Positions 29,756-39,924 of a stretch of 64,000 nt of DNA are shown here, in pieces; the stretch's first letter is position 1; each line of letters begins with the position of its first letter. The notes under the pieces are model-generated. The model had not been told where the DNA came from and did no database searches. It saw nothing but the letters and a program-made list of their open reading frames with translations. The position numbers and the translations under genes were made by a program. The DNA is from Alphaproteobacteria bacterium (GTDB lineage Bacteria; Pseudomonadota; Alphaproteobacteria; CALKHQ01). Location of the stretch: the NCBI GenBank assembly GCA_041396705.1, contig JAWKYB010000012.1, forward strand, positions 124,001 to 188,000. The letters are read 5' to 3'.

Positions 29756-30562
29756 ATGACCAGTCCCGATCCCCAGACCGTCGCCGCCATCGTCCGCGAG
29801 GTGGCCGAGACGGTCGTGCTGCCGCGGTTCCGCGCGCTGGAGGCGCACGAGATCCACGAGAAGGGACCCGGCGACCTGGTCACCATTGCCGACCGGGAGA
29901 GCGAGGCGGCGCTGGCGCGCCGGCTGACCGACCTCTTGCCCGGCTCGCTGGTGGTCGGCGAGGAGGCGGCGGCGGCCGACGGCTCGGTGCTGGCGCATCT
30001 CAGCGACGATCGCCCGGTCTGGGTGATCGACCCGGTCGACGGCACCCACAATTTCGCCCACGGCGATCCGACCTTCGCGCTGATCCTGGCGCTGGTCGAG
30101 GGCGGCGCCACCCGCCGCGGCTGGATCTACCTGCCGATCGACCGCGAGATGGCGATCGCCGAGCAGGGCGGCGGCGCCTGGATCGACGGCAGCCGGATGG
30201 CGGTCGACCAGCCCGAACGCCTCGACGCGCTGGTCGGCGGCGTCACCTACAGCCTGTTCGCACCGATGCCGCGCGAGACGGTCAAGGCGCGGTGCGCGGC
30301 GTTCCGCCAATGCCGCAACCTGCGCTGTGCCGGGCGCGAATATGTCGACATGAGCCGGGGCCGCCGGCATTTCAGCTTCATGAAGAACCTCAAACCGTGG
30401 GACCACGCCGCCGGCGTGCTGATGCACCGCGAGGCCGGCGGCTATGCGGCACGGGCGGCCGACGAGACGCCCTATCGGCTGGTCGACCCGGGCATCGGCC
30501 TGTTGGTTGCGCCGAACCGCGACCTGTGGCATCGCATTCGCGACCACTTCAACGGCGTGTGA
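29756..30562 (+). CDS. Inositol-monophosphatase-family phosphatase
   Basis: A 268-residue Mg-dependent, Li-sensitive type phosphatase. Metal-binding motifs: GEEAAAA (metal Glu), WVIDPVDGTHNFAHG (metal Asp residues and catalytic Thr) and KPWDHAAGVLMHREAGG (third metal Asp). Substrates may be inositol-phosphate, histidinol-phosphate or a sulfated nucleotide; the sequence does not decide. It follows hflX by about 100 bp on the same strand. Confidence 0.9.
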   Translation: MTSPDPQTVAAIVREVAETVVLPRFRALEAHEIHEKGPGDLVTIADRESEAALARRLTDLLPGSLVVGEEAAAADGSVLAHLSDDRPVWVIDPVDGTHNFAHGDPTFALILALVEGGATRRGWIYLPIDREMAIAEQGGGAWIDGSRMAVDQPERLDALVGGVTYSLFAPMPRETVKARCAAFRQCRNLRCAGREYVDMSRGRRHFSFMKNLKPWDHAAGVLMHREAGGYAARAADETPYRLVDPGIGLLVAPNRDLWHRIRDHFNGV

Positions 30563-30586
30563 GCGCACACGCCGCAACAGCCACGT

Positions 30587-30696
30587 CCGTCATCCGCGGG
30601 CTTGACCCCGGGATCTCCACGGGAAAGGGCGCCGTCGCCATAGGGCCACGGTGCGTGCGCGGCGCGAGATCCGCGGGACAGGCCCGGGGATGGCGG
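30587..30696. repeat. Dispersed-type inverted repeat downstream of the phosphatase gene
   Basis: Arms of about 30 bp, starting CCGTCATCCGCGGGCTTGAC on the left and ending GGCCCGGGGATGGCGG on the right, are near-perfect reverse complements around a spacer of about 50 bp. The CGTCATCCGCGGGCTTGACC motif is a familiar alphaproteobacterial intergenic repeat and can form a long hairpin in the transcript. Confidence 0.6.
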
Positions 30697-30722
30697 CAAT
30701 CGGAAACAGGGAGGACCGCCGC

Positions 30723-31592
30723 ATGGCGAAAGTCGCATTTCTCGGGCTCGGCGTGATGGGCTATCCGATGGCCGGCCACCTGGCCGCCAAGGGTCATGAC
30801 GTCACCGTCTACAACCGCACCGCCGCCAAGGCCGAGAAGTGGGTCGCCCAGCACGGCGGCCGCAGCGCGCCGACCCCGGCGGCCGCGGCACAGGGCCAGG
30901 AGATCGTGTTCGCCTGCGTCGGCAACGACGACGACCTGCGCAGCGTCGTGCTCGGCGACGACGGCGCGCTGGCCGGCATGGCGGCCGGCGGCTTCTTCGT
31001 CGACCACACCACCGCGTCGGCCGATGTGGCCCGCGAGCTCTACGGCGTGGCCAAGGCGAAGGGCGTCGCCTTCCTCGACGGCCCCGTCTCCGGCGGCCAG
31101 GCCGGGGCGGAGAACGGCCAGCTGACCGTGATGGTCGGCGGCGACCAGGCGCTGCTCCGACCGGGTCAAGCTGGAGATCGACAGCTTCGCCAAGTCCGTG
31201 TGCTGATGGGGGCCGGCGGGCTCGGGCCAGCTGACCAAGATGGTCAACCAGATCTGCATCGCCGGCCTGGTCCAGGGTCTGTCCGAGGGCGTCAATTTCG
31301 GTATCCGCGCCGGCCTCGACATGGAGAAGGTCATCGCCGTGATCTCGAAGGGGGCGGCGCAGTCGTGGCAGATGGACAACCGCGCCGCGACCATGACCGC
31401 CGGCAAGTTCGACTATGGCTTCGCGGTCGACTGGATGCGCAAGGATCTGTCGATCTGCTCCGCCGAGGCGCGGCGCAACAAGCGCGGCTGCCGGTGACGG
31501 CGCTGGTCGACCAGTTCTATGCCCAGGTCCAGGCCCGCGGCGGCCAGCGCTGGGACACCTCCAGCCTGATCCACCTGCTCGCCAACGACTGA
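30723..31592 (+). pseudogene. 3-hydroxyisobutyrate-dehydrogenase-type beta-hydroxyacid dehydrogenase, several indels
   Basis: An NAD(P)-dependent beta-hydroxyacid dehydrogenase. N-terminal Rossmann motif VAFLGLGVMGYPMAGHLA; substrate-binding FLDGPVSGGQAGAENG; then, in a second frame, catalytic Lys region TKMVNQICIAGLVQG; and in the first frame again LVDQFYAQVQARGG. The reading frame changes near 31160, 31203-31225 and 31485. Four small indels (for example a missing G in the AAGGCG expected near 31484) restore a normal protein of about 289 residues. Annotated as disrupted because several changes are needed, though read error is likely. Convergent with livF. Confidence 0.8.
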
Positions 31593-31616
31593 GCCGGCGC
31601 CGGTTCCCGCCCGGGG

Positions 31617-32321
31617 TCAGACGCCCAGATAGCGTGCTCAGGCAGCGTCGGGTTTGCGGCGAAGGCGGCGGGCTGTCGCCGGCCCAGCGGGACTCCGGCT
31701 GGCTCTTCTCGATGATGACGTAGGTCGGCCAGCGCCATCAGCGCCGGCAGGTTCTTGTCGACCACCAGGATGGCCAGCCCGGTGCGCCGCAGTGCGTCCA
31801 GCGCGGTCCAGATGTCGTGGCGACCAGCGGCGCCAGCCCTGGTCGCTCCCTGTCGAGGATCAGCAGCCGCGGGTTGGTCATCAGTGCACGGCCGATCGCC
31901 AGCATCTGCTGCTCGCCGCCGGACAGCCGGCCGCCATGGCGCTCGCCCGCCGGGCCAGCTCGGAACAGCGAATACGCGGGCGACGGTCCAGCTCCAGGCC
32001 CCGCGCGGCGGGTGGGCGGTGGCGACCAGGTTCTCGCGGTCACGGTCAGGGTTGGGGAAGATCTGGCGTCCCTCCGGCACCAGCCTGGATGCCGCGCCGG
32101 GCGATGGCGCGGCCGCTCGCGGCCCGATCGGCGTCCGTCCCAGCCGATGCGGCTGCGCACTGGGCGGGGTTCAGACCGGTCACCGCCAGGATCGCGGTGG
32201 TCTTGCCCATGCCGTTGCGCTCGAGCAGCGAGACGATCCTCGCCTGCGCCGACGGCGAAGGACAGGCTGAACAGCACCTGCGAGGCGTCGTAGCCGGCAT
32301 CGACGCCTCCACGCTCAGCAC
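31617..32321 (-). pseudogene. livF: Branched-chain amino-acid-type ABC transporter ATPase LivF, many indels
   Basis: Pieces of a LivF ATPase occur in shifting frames: GRNGMGKTT-like Walker A (read as LLERNGMGKTT), EGRQIFPN, the signature LSGGEQQMLAIGRALMTNPRLLILD, LVVDKN, and a C-terminus NPTLPEH that regains YLGV-stop if two bases are removed (stop at 31617-31619). GTG at 32321 starts MLSVE and overlaps the livG stop. Spacing between motifs is normal for the roughly 235-residue family, so the gene is complete apart from small indels. Confidence 0.78.
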
Positions 32322-33064
32322 GCCAGCCGCTCCTCGCCCAGATAGGCCTCCTGCACCGCCGCTGCGTTGGCGCGCACCGCCGCCGGCACGTCGCAGGCGA
32401 TCACCCGGCCGACCAGCACGCTGATCCGGTCGGCCAGCGCGAACACCGCGTCCATGTCGTGCTCGACCAGCAGGACTGTCATCGTGTCTTCAGCGCCGAG
32501 CAGGGCGACGATCGCCGCGCTCGTCCGGGCCGGCGCCGGCCATCGGCTCGTCGAGCAGCAGCACTTTCGGCCTGGTACAGCGCCATCGGCGATTCCAGCC
32601 GGCGTCGTTCGCCATGGGCCATGTGCCGGCGACGGCGCCGGCGCGCTCGGCCAGCCCGGACGCGGTCGAGGCAGGCCAGCGCCGGACCGGTCAGCGCCGG
32701 GTCGCTCCCGGTCGGCCGGAGGAAGCCGAAACCATGGCCGGTGCGGGCCAGCACGGCACGGCGCACATTGTCCAGCACGGTCGAGGTCGCGGAACAGGCT
32801 GGTGATCTGGAACGAAGGGCCAGCCCATGTCCGACCCGCATGCGGCGACAGTGTGTGACGTCGCGGCCGAACACGGATGCGGCCGCGATCCGGCTTCAGG
32901 TTGCCGGCCAGCTGGGCGATCAGCGTGGTCTTGCCGGCGCCGTTCGGCCCGATCACGGCATGCAGCTTCTCCTTCTGCCGGCAGCGAGCCCGGCTGTCGG
33001 TCGCTGGCGACCAGCCCGCCGAAGTGCTTGGACTAGGTCCGACCCGCAGTGCGGCCGCGGTCAT
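32315..33064 (-). pseudogene. livG: Branched-chain amino-acid-type ABC transporter ATPase LivG, internal frame slips
   Basis: One frame stays open for 249 codons, but only its ends look like LivG: IGPNGAGKTTLIAQLAGNLKP (Walker A) near the start, and LLVEHDMDAVFALADRISVL and AAVQEAYLGEE at the end. The middle (about codons 65-185), which should contain the ABC signature and Walker B, is out of frame and Pro/Arg-rich. Compensating indels are the likely cause. ATG 33064 overlaps the livM stop (ATGA). Confidence 0.75.
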
Positions 33065-34077
33065 CGTCGCGGGCTCCGCGCCAGCCGGCCTCGACCAGCC
33101 CGGGCGATGCTGCCGCGGGCGAACAGCACGACCAGATCAGACTGGCCCCAGCGCCACCCGCGCTGGCCCCAGCCGTCGCCGAAGAGGTCGAGCAGGCCGG
33201 GCAGCACGTCCTCCAGCAACAGGAACAGCGCGGCGCCCAGCACGGCGCCGGCCAGCCGGCCCATGCCGCTCAATATGACCATGATCAGTGCTCGCCGGAG
33301 CGGGTCCAGTGCATCAGCGACGGGCTGACGAAGCGGTCGAGATTGGCCATCAGCGCCCCGGCCAGGCCGCACAGCGCGCCGGCGATGACGAGCGCGCAGC
33401 TGTGCCGTAGCGGAAGGTCGGCACGCCGATCGCCTCCATCCGGCCGATGTTGCGGATGCCGGTCAGCGTCAGGCCGAAGCGGGCGCGGACGGCCAGCCGG
33501 AGGAAGCTGCAGGCCGCGCCAGGCAGCCCAGGATCAGGTAGTAGAGCTGGTGCGGTCGCCAAGGTCGAGCAGGCCGGGCGGTATCGGACCGGCCGAACAG
33601 CGAAAGCCCGTCGTCGCCGCCATAGCCGTCCAGCGAGACGAACAGGAAGAGCATCTGGCGAAGGCGAGCGTGATCATGATGAAGTAGACGCCGGTGGTGC
33701 GCAGCACCACCAGCCCGATCAGCAGCGTGCCGCCAGACCGGCGACCAGCACGCCGCCGGCAGGTGGACGAACAGGTTGCGGTCCCGCCGATGTCCCAATC
33801 GAGGAAGAACAGGGCGGTGCCGTCCGGCGTGGCGGCGAGGATGCCCATGGTGTAGGCACCGACGCCGAAGAAGGCGGCGGCCGAAGCTGACCATGCCGCC
33901 GTAATCACGAGGATCAGGTCGGTGCCGATCGCGGCCAGCGCGAACACCAGGATGCGGCTGGCGAAGATGATGTAGGAAGCGCTCGCCGGCCGCCTCGGCG
34001 CCCCAGGGCAGGGCGCGGCGAGCAGGGCCAGGCCACCAGCGGCTCGGCCCAGTCCTGCAACCGGAACGCTCAGCCAT
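33061..34077 (-). pseudogene. livM: Branched-chain amino-acid-type ABC transporter permease LivM, many indels
   Basis: Hydrophobic fragments in several frames spell a LivM permease: AAIGTDLILV, FFGVGAYTMGILAATPDGTA, TTGVYFIMITLAFA, LTLTGIRNIGRMEAIGVPTFRY, and IMVILSGMGRLAGAVLGAALFLLLEDVL. These correspond to the membrane segments and the cytoplasmic coupling loop. At least six frame changes are needed. The inferred start (34077) overlaps the livH stop; the stop overlaps livG. Confidence 0.75.
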
Positions 34078-34944
34078 GGGCTGGAAACAGGCCGCGCGGA
34101 CGCCAGAACAGCGCTCGGCGGCCATCAGCATGTAGATCGTCATCTCCGGGCCACCGCCGGCGGCAGCAGGATGCGGCCGAAGGTGTCGGCCAGCCTGACC
34201 AACAGCGCGGCGGCGAAGGCGCCGCGGATCGAGCCATGCCGCCGATGACAATCACCACGAAGGCGTGGATCAGCACCGGCTCGCCCATGCCGACCTCGAC
34301 CGAGAACAGCGCCCGGACATCATGCCGGCAAGCCCGGCCAGCGCGGCGCCGAGGCCGAAGATCAGGCCGTAGGAGCAGGGCGATGTCGACTCGAGCGCGC
34401 CGACCATGCGCCGGTTGCTGGCGCCGGCGCGGATCAGCATGCCGAGCTGGGTGCGGCCGACTGCAGATAGAGGCCGAGCGCCACCGCGAGCCCGACGCCG
34501 ATCACCGCCAGCTGGAACACGGGGGTAGGGCGCGCCGGGCACGATCTCGACCGAGCCGTCGAGGCCGGCCGGCAGCGCCATGAAATAGGCCTGCGGGCCC
34601 CAAAGGATGCGCACCAGCTCGTTGATGGTCAGGATCAGGCCGAAGGTGGCCAGCACCTGGTCGAGGTGGCTGCGCTCGTACAGCGTGCGCAGCACCGCCA
34701 GCTCCAGCGCGACCCCGACGGCGGCGGCGCCGGCGAGGGCGAGCAGCAGGCCGAGGGCGAAGGAGCCGGTCGCCGGCACCAGGGTCGCGGCCAGATAGGC
34801 TCCGATCATGTACAGCGAACCATGGGCCAGGTTGACCAGGTTCATGATGCCGAACACCAGCGTCAGCCCGGCCGCCATCAGGAACAGCATGACGCCGAGC
34901 TGCAGCCCGTTCAGGCATTGTTCGAGGAGGAGCAGCGCGGACAT
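34070..34944 (-). pseudogene. livH: Branched-chain amino-acid-type ABC transporter permease LivH, indels in the second half
   Basis: The first 140 or so codons are clean: LLEQCLNGLQLGVMLFLMAAGLTLVFGIMNLVNLAHGSLYM and further hydrophobic segments typical of LivH, with RTLYERSHLDQVLATFGLIL. After about 34525 the frame changes repeatedly, with recognisable pieces QLGMLIRAGASNRRMV, GLIFGLGAALAGLAGMM, HAFVVIVIGGMA and the terminal FWRPRGLFP. Inner-membrane permease of the same transporter as the neighbouring genes. Confidence 0.8.
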
Positions 34945-34985
34945 GGCTCAGGCCATCCCCGTCGCGGCCGGTCGATCCCCGGGAT

Positions 34986-35071
34986 GCGTCATGCCCGGGC
35001 TTGACCCGGGCTTCTTTGGCCGACCGGGCTCCACCCCTGCGGGTAGGCGCGCACCGGACCGGCCATGACGC
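34986..35071. repeat. Dispersed-type inverted repeat between livH and the binding-protein gene
   Basis: GCGTCATG at the left and CATGACGC at the right close a region that contains CCCGGGCTTGACCCGGG, itself almost palindromic. The motif belongs to the same general class as the repeat at 30.6 kb. Within an operon such a hairpin can separate expression of the binding protein from that of the permeases. Confidence 0.55.
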
Positions 35072-35110
35072 GGTCGCGCGTTCGGAACGGCCGCGCGAGG
35101 TTGCGGCAGG

Positions 35111-36283
35111 TCACTCCATGGGACAGTCGGCGGCGTAGGCGTCGCCATGCGCCTCGAACACGGTGCCGCGCAGCGCATTGCCGATGCGGCCGTCGTCCAG
35201 CATGACCACCTCGCGGACATAGAAGTTCTGGATCGGGAAATGGTTGGTGTTGAACCGGAACGGGCCGCGCACCGACTCGAAGTCCGCGGCCTCCAGCGCC
35301 GCGATCAGCGCCGCGGTGTCGTCCGTGGCGCCGCCGACGGCGGCCAGCGCGCTGTCGAGCAGTCGGGCGGCGTCGTAGGCCTGGGCGGCGTAGGGCGACG
35401 GGATGCGGTCGTAGGCCGCCTCGAAGCCGGCGACGAACTGCGCGTTGGCGGCGTTGTCGAGGTCCTGGGTCCAGAACGAGGTGTTGAACACGCCGAGCGC
35501 CGCCTCGCCGACCGCTGGCAGGATGGTCTGGTCGAAGCTGAACGACGGTCCGAACAGCGGGATCGTCTCCATCAGCCCGGCCTGCGCGTATTGCTTGACG
35601 AAGTTCACGCCCATGCCGCCGGGATAGAAAATATAGACGGCGTCGGGGTTTGCGGCGCGAAGCTCAGCCAGTTCGGCGGCATAGTCGGTCTGGTTGAGCT
35701 GGGTATAGACCTCGCCGGCCAGCCCGCCGTCGTAGAAGCGCTTGAAGCCGGCGAGCGCATCGGTGCCGGCCGGATAGTTCGGCGCCATGATATAGACGTT
35801 GTCGAAGCCCTGGTCCTTGACGTACTGGCCCATGGCCTCATGCGTGTTGTCGTTCTGCCAGGCGACGTTGAAGAAGTACGGGCTGCACATCTCGCCGGCC
35901 AGCGGCGACGGACCGGCATTGGCGCTGACCAGGATGGTCTCGTTCTCGATCACCAGCGGCGCCACCGCCATCATCACGTTGGAGAAGACGATGCCGACGA
36001 TCATGTCGACCTCGTCGCGCTCCAGCATCGACTGGGCGACCTGGCGCCCGACGTCGGGCTTCAGCTGGTCGTCCTCGACGATCAGGTCGACGTCGAGCCC
36101 GCCCAGCGTGCCGCCGCTGTCGGCGATGCCGAGCTGGAAGCCGTCGAGCAGGTCCTGGCCCAGGGCCGCAGCCGGGCCGGACAGGGTGGCGATGAAGCCG
36201 ATCTTGATCTCGTCGGCCTGGGCGATGCCGGCCCCGGCCAGCGCCGCCGCGCCCACGGCGGCGCCGATGATGTGTTGTCGCAT
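35111..36283 (-). CDS. ABC transporter periplasmic substrate-binding protein, LivK-like
   Basis: A 390-residue type-I periplasmic binding protein. Signal peptide MRQHIIGAAVGAAALAGAGIAQA followed by DEIKIGFIATLSGPAAALGQDL. The family fold is clear over its full length (GIVFSNVMMAVAPLVIENETI; NDNTHEAMGQYVKDQGFDNVYIM). Ligands of this family include branched-chain amino acids, amides and aromatic acids; the nearby aryl-CoA-ligase-like gene makes an aromatic substrate possible. This gene is intact, in contrast to the rest of its operon. Confidence 0.9.
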   Translation of the reverse strand: MRQHIIGAAVGAAALAGAGIAQADEIKIGFIATLSGPAAALGQDLLDGFQLGIADSGGTLGGLDVDLIVEDDQLKPDVGRQVAQSMLERDEVDMIVGIVFSNVMMAVAPLVIENETILVSANAGPSPLAGEMCSPYFFNVAWQNDNTHEAMGQYVKDQGFDNVYIMAPNYPAGTDALAGFKRFYDGGLAGEVYTQLNQTDYAAELAELRAANPDAVYIFYPGGMGVNFVKQYAQAGLMETIPLFGPSFSFDQTILPAVGEAALGVFNTSFWTQDLDNAANAQFVAGFEAAYDRIPSPYAAQAYDAARLLDSALAAVGGATDDTAALIAALEAADFESVRGPFRFNTNHFPIQNFYVREVVMLDDGRIGNALRGTVFEAHGDAYAADCPME

Positions 36284-36468
36284 GGATGTCTCCCTCGTCG
36301 CGTTCTCTGGGCCGTCGCCCTTGGCGGGGATCATAGGCGAGGGCTGCCGCGATGCCAAAGCGGAAGCGGCCACGCCCGCGGGCTTTCCTTTGCCGGCCGG
36401 CGGTCCCAGGTCACGGGCTCGCACCGCGCGGGGCCGACCCCGCCACAGCCGGCCAGGGAGACAGCGCG

Positions 36469-37170
36469 ATGATCGTCGTCCGCGACCGCGACAGCCGCGG
36501 CCAAACGCAGATCGGCTGGCTCGACAGCCGGCACAGCTTTTCGTTCGGCGACTATCGCGACCCGGCGCTGATGGGGTTCCGCGCGCTGCGCGTGATCAAC
36601 GAGGACCGGGTGGTGCCGGGCGCCGGCTTCGCCACCCATGCCCATCGCGACATGGAGATCGTGTCCTACGTCCTGACCGGCGCCCTGGAGCACAAGGATT
36701 CGCTGGGCAACGGCTCGGTGATCCGGCCCGGCGACGTCCAGCGGATGAGCGCCGGCACCGGCATCACCCATTCGGAATACAACCCGAGCGCCAGCGAGCC
36801 GGCACTTCTGGCAGATCTGGATCCTGCCGGAGCGGCGCGGCCTGGAGCCGGGCTATGAGCAGAAGGTGTTTCCGCCGCAGCAGCGGCGCGGCCGCCTGCG
36901 TCTGGTCGGCGACCGCGACGGCAGCGACGGCGCCATCACCATCCACCAGGACGCGGCCCATGTCGCCGAGCTCGCTGCCGACGACAGCCTCGACCATCGC
37001 CATCCCGGACGGTCGCCATGCCTCGCTGCAGGTCGCCCGGCGGCACCGTCGCGCTGAACGGCGACACGCTGCGCGCCGGCGACGGCGCGGCGATCGTCGA
37101 CGTGAACCCGGCATCTCGCTGGCAAGCGAGACCTGGCGCCGAGCGCCGGTTGTTCGACCTGCTCGATGGC
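36469..37170 (+). pseudogene. Pirin-family bicupin protein, several indels
   Basis: The first 110 codons are a clean pirin N-domain: DSRHSFSFGDYRDPALMGFRALRVINEDRV, then the metal-binding GFATHAHRDMEIVSYVLTGALEHKDSLGN and MSAGTGITHSEYN. The frame shifts near 36795-36815 (expected WQIWILPERRGLEPGYEQ follows in another frame), and again near 36985 and 37025 before GTVALNGDTLRAGDGAA. The end lies near 37170, tail to tail with the cupin gene. Pirins are iron-binding proteins, some with quercetinase activity. Total length fits the roughly 235-residue family. Confidence 0.78.
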
Positions 37171-37180
37171 GCCGCGCGGC

Positions 37181-37573
37181 CTACAGCGCGGCGGGCCACC
37201 GGCCTGGGCGACCGGCCGCGCCTCCTCGCGGTCCAGCGGCCAGGGCGGTGATGGTGACGGCGACGAGCATAGCGCGGCGCGTCGCCGGCCGCCCTGAACT
37301 GGAAATCGGTGCCGAGCGGACCGTCAGGCAGACGCCGGGCTCCAGAGCAACCACCGCTTCGCGGCCGCCCTGCTGGCGCCATATCCGCGGCCGGCGACGA
37401 TGTACTCAGATCTCTTCGACCGTGTTGTGGTGACCGCCTGCGACCTGCTCCGGCGCGAGCGTGAAGTGGGCCATGCTGCCGCCCGGCAGCCGCAGCAGCG
37501 CCCGCACGTCGGAGCCGTCGGGGGCCTGGACGTCCGCTTCGGCCGGCAGCCGCATCGTCTCGAACGCCGTCAT
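37181..37573 (-). pseudogene. Small cupin-domain protein, indels
   Basis: Starts MTAFETMRLPAEADVQAPDG and continues with a single cupin: GGSMAHFTLAPEQVAGGHHNTVEEI (metal-binding HxH-type region), then in shifted frames WYIVAGRG, WRQQGGREAVVALEPGVCL, PLGTDFQFRAAGDAP. The frame breaks at 37404-37409 (ATC TGA GTA where TGG TAC is expected). The probable stop is TAG at 37181-37183. About 130 residues. It begins 3 bases inside the end of the rhomboid gene, so the two are coupled. Function unknown; many such cupins accompany aromatic catabolism. Confidence 0.7.
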
Positions 37574-38287
37574 TCGGGCGTGCTCCGGCGCACCCGGCGC
37601 GGCGGCCGCGGCGACGGCTGGAACAGCGCCACGCCAGGCGGCCGCAGGAACAGGATCAGCACCAGCCCGGCGACCAGCCCGCCCATGTGCGCCCACCAGG
37701 CGATGCCCTCGACCGGCCAGATCCAGCCCAGCGCCACGTGCAGCAGCACGACGACGATCATCCAGACCCAGCCCGGCATCGCGATCACGAACAGGAACAG
37801 CCAGCCGGTCGGCCACAGCATGACATAGGCGGGATATGACTGCGAAGACGCCGCTGGCGCCGATCATCACGATCGCCGGCTCCGCGGTCAGGTAGACCTC
37901 GGCCAGCGCGGCGGCGAGACCGCCCAGCACGAACAGCAGCGCCATCCGCCAGGTCCTGATGGCGCGCCCCACCGCCGGTCCGAACGACAGCAGGGCGACC
38001 ATGTCCAGGAACAGGTGCCAGAAGCCGTCGTGCAGCAGCATGGTGAACAGCGGCAGTTGCAGGGCAGCAGGGCCAGGCCTCAGCTGCGTTCCAGTCCCTT
38101 CAGGAAATACCTGGCGTCAGGCCGAAGGCGGGATGAATTGCGCCTGCTCGGTCGGTCGCAGGTCCCGGTAGACGAACACCGCGACGCAGGCCGCCGCGAA
38201 CAGCAGGCTGAACAGCTTGCCCTCGGTGTTGAACACCGGTTCGCGCCGGCGGCGCGGGGCGTCGTCGGGACGCGGGCGGTTGACCAT
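37570..38287 (-). pseudogene. Rhomboid-family intramembrane serine protease, indels
   Basis: Pieces in order: MVNRPRPDDAPRRRREPVFN start (ATG 38287), a membrane segment FSLLFAAACVAVFVYRDL, the LLHDGFWHLFLDMVALLSFGP region carrying the conserved His, the serine motif GASGVFAVI, further segments, and the catalytic-His segment IAWWAHMGGLVAGLVL. Frame changes fall near 38105, 37845 and 37820. The protease dyad is therefore encoded but interrupted. The predicted size, about 240 residues, fits small bacterial rhomboids. Confidence 0.78.
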
Positions 38288-38292
38288 GCCGG

Positions 38293-39924
38293 TCAGCCAG
38301 CGTCGCGCAGCTTGAAGCGCTGCACCTTGCCGGTCTCGGTGCGCGGCAGGCTGTCGACGAAGGCGACCGCGCGCGGGTACTGAACGGTGCGACCGTGCGT
38401 TTGACGAAGTCCCAGCGCCTTGGCGGTGTCCGGCCCGGCCTCGACCCCCTCGCGCAGCACCACGAACGCCTTGACGATGGGCCGCGCTCGGCGTCCGCAT
38501 GCTGATCACCGCGCATTCGCGTATCGTCGTCATGCTCCAGCAGCGCTGCCCACCTCCGGCCCGGCGATGTTGTAGCCGGACGATGATCAGCGTCGTCGGT
38601 GCGCGCCTGGTAGATGAAATAGCCGTCCGCGTCGACCATGTAGGCGTCGCCGGTCAGGTTCCAGCCGTCCTTGACATAGACGGCCTGGCGGTCGTCGGCG
38701 AGGTAGCGGCAGCCGGTCGGGCCGCGCACCGCCAGCCGGCCGACTCGCTGGCGGTGCGGCGCGCCGGCGGCGTCGACCACCCGCGCGATAGCCGGGGATC
38801 GAAGGCTTGCCGGTGGCGCTGGGCCGTATGTTTTCCTTCGTCGGCCGAGATGAAGATGGGCAAAGATCCCTGGTCGCGCTGATGCCGTCGATGATGGTGA
38901 TGCCGGCGGACTCCGGCGCTACGCTCGAAGGTCGTGAGCCGGCAGCGTCTCGCCGGCGGAGACGCACTTTGCGCAGGCTGGCGATGGATCGCAGCTGCCG
39001 GCCTCGTAGAAGCGGTCGAGCATGGCGCGATAGGCGGTCGGCGCGGTGAAGTGACCGTCGCCCTGAAGCGCGCGATGGCGGCGATCAGCTCGGCTGGGGT
39101 GTGCGCGGCAGCAGCACGGTCGCCGCGAACGCGCGCATCGGGAACAGCAGCAGCCCGCCCAGGCCGAAGGTGAAGGCCAGCGGCGGCGAGCCGATGAAGA
39201 CGTCGTCCGCGGTCGGGCGCAGCACATAGCGCGGGAAGCAGTCGCAGATCGCCAGCACGTCGCGGTGGAAGTGCATGGTGCCCTTCGGCTTGCCGGTGGT
39301 GCCGGAGGTGAAGGCGATCAGGCAGACGTCGTCGTCGGCGGTGTCGGCGGCCGGGAAGGGGGCGCCGTGCCGCGCCATCAGCGGCTCGACCGCGTCGTCG
39401 GCGGCCGGGTCGCCGAAGCTGCGGCGGACCAGCGGGCGCGCCGCGTGGTCGGCAATCGCGTAAACTTCGTCGCCCAACGCCTTCTCGTAGAGGCAGAAAT
39501 CGATTTCGGCCTTGTCGACGATCACGGCCAGCTCGCGGGCGCGCAACAGCGGCATGGTGGCGACCGCGATGGCGCCGGCCTTGACCACCGCCAGCCAGGC
39601 AGCGGCCATCATCGGGCCGCCGCCGCCGCGCAGCAGCACGCGGTTGCCCGACACCACGCCCATGTCGGCGACCAGCACATGCGCCAGCCGGTCGACCCGG
39701 TCGGCCAGCTCGGCATAGCTCCAGGCGCCGTCGGCGAAGTGGATCGCCGGCCGGGCGCCATGGCCGGCGGCGAGCGCGTCGTCGATCAGCGTCGCGGCGC
39801 AGTTCAGCCGCTCCGGATAGGCGAGATCGTTCAGGCCGTGCGCATCGATCACCGGCCACAGGTGCGGCGGCGGCAGGTTGTCGCGCGCGAAGCTGTCGAC
39901 GTGGCCGCTAGGATGCATGTGCAT
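38293..39924 (-). pseudogene. AMP-forming acyl-CoA synthetase, benzoate/2-aminobenzoate-CoA ligase type, indels
   Basis: The first 270 codons are clean: SGHVDSFARDNLPPPHLWP, PERLNCAATLIDDA, and the ATP-binding loop LIAFTSGTTGKPKGTMHFHRDVLAICD. Later parts in shifted frames include TAYRAML, KCVSAGETLPA, IIDGI, PGYRA, GRLAVRGPTGCRYLAD, VKDGWNLTGDAYMVDADGYF, and the terminal TGKVQRFKLRDAG-like end with stop at 38293. The family activates benzoate-type acids to CoA thioesters with ATP; the exact acid is not decided by sequence. The start overlaps the acyl-CoA dehydrogenase stop. Confidence 0.8.

Noticed and set aside
32315..33064. livG as an intact 249-residue gene
   Set aside because: The frame is open throughout, but the central third is out of frame with the family and lacks the ABC signature and Walker B.
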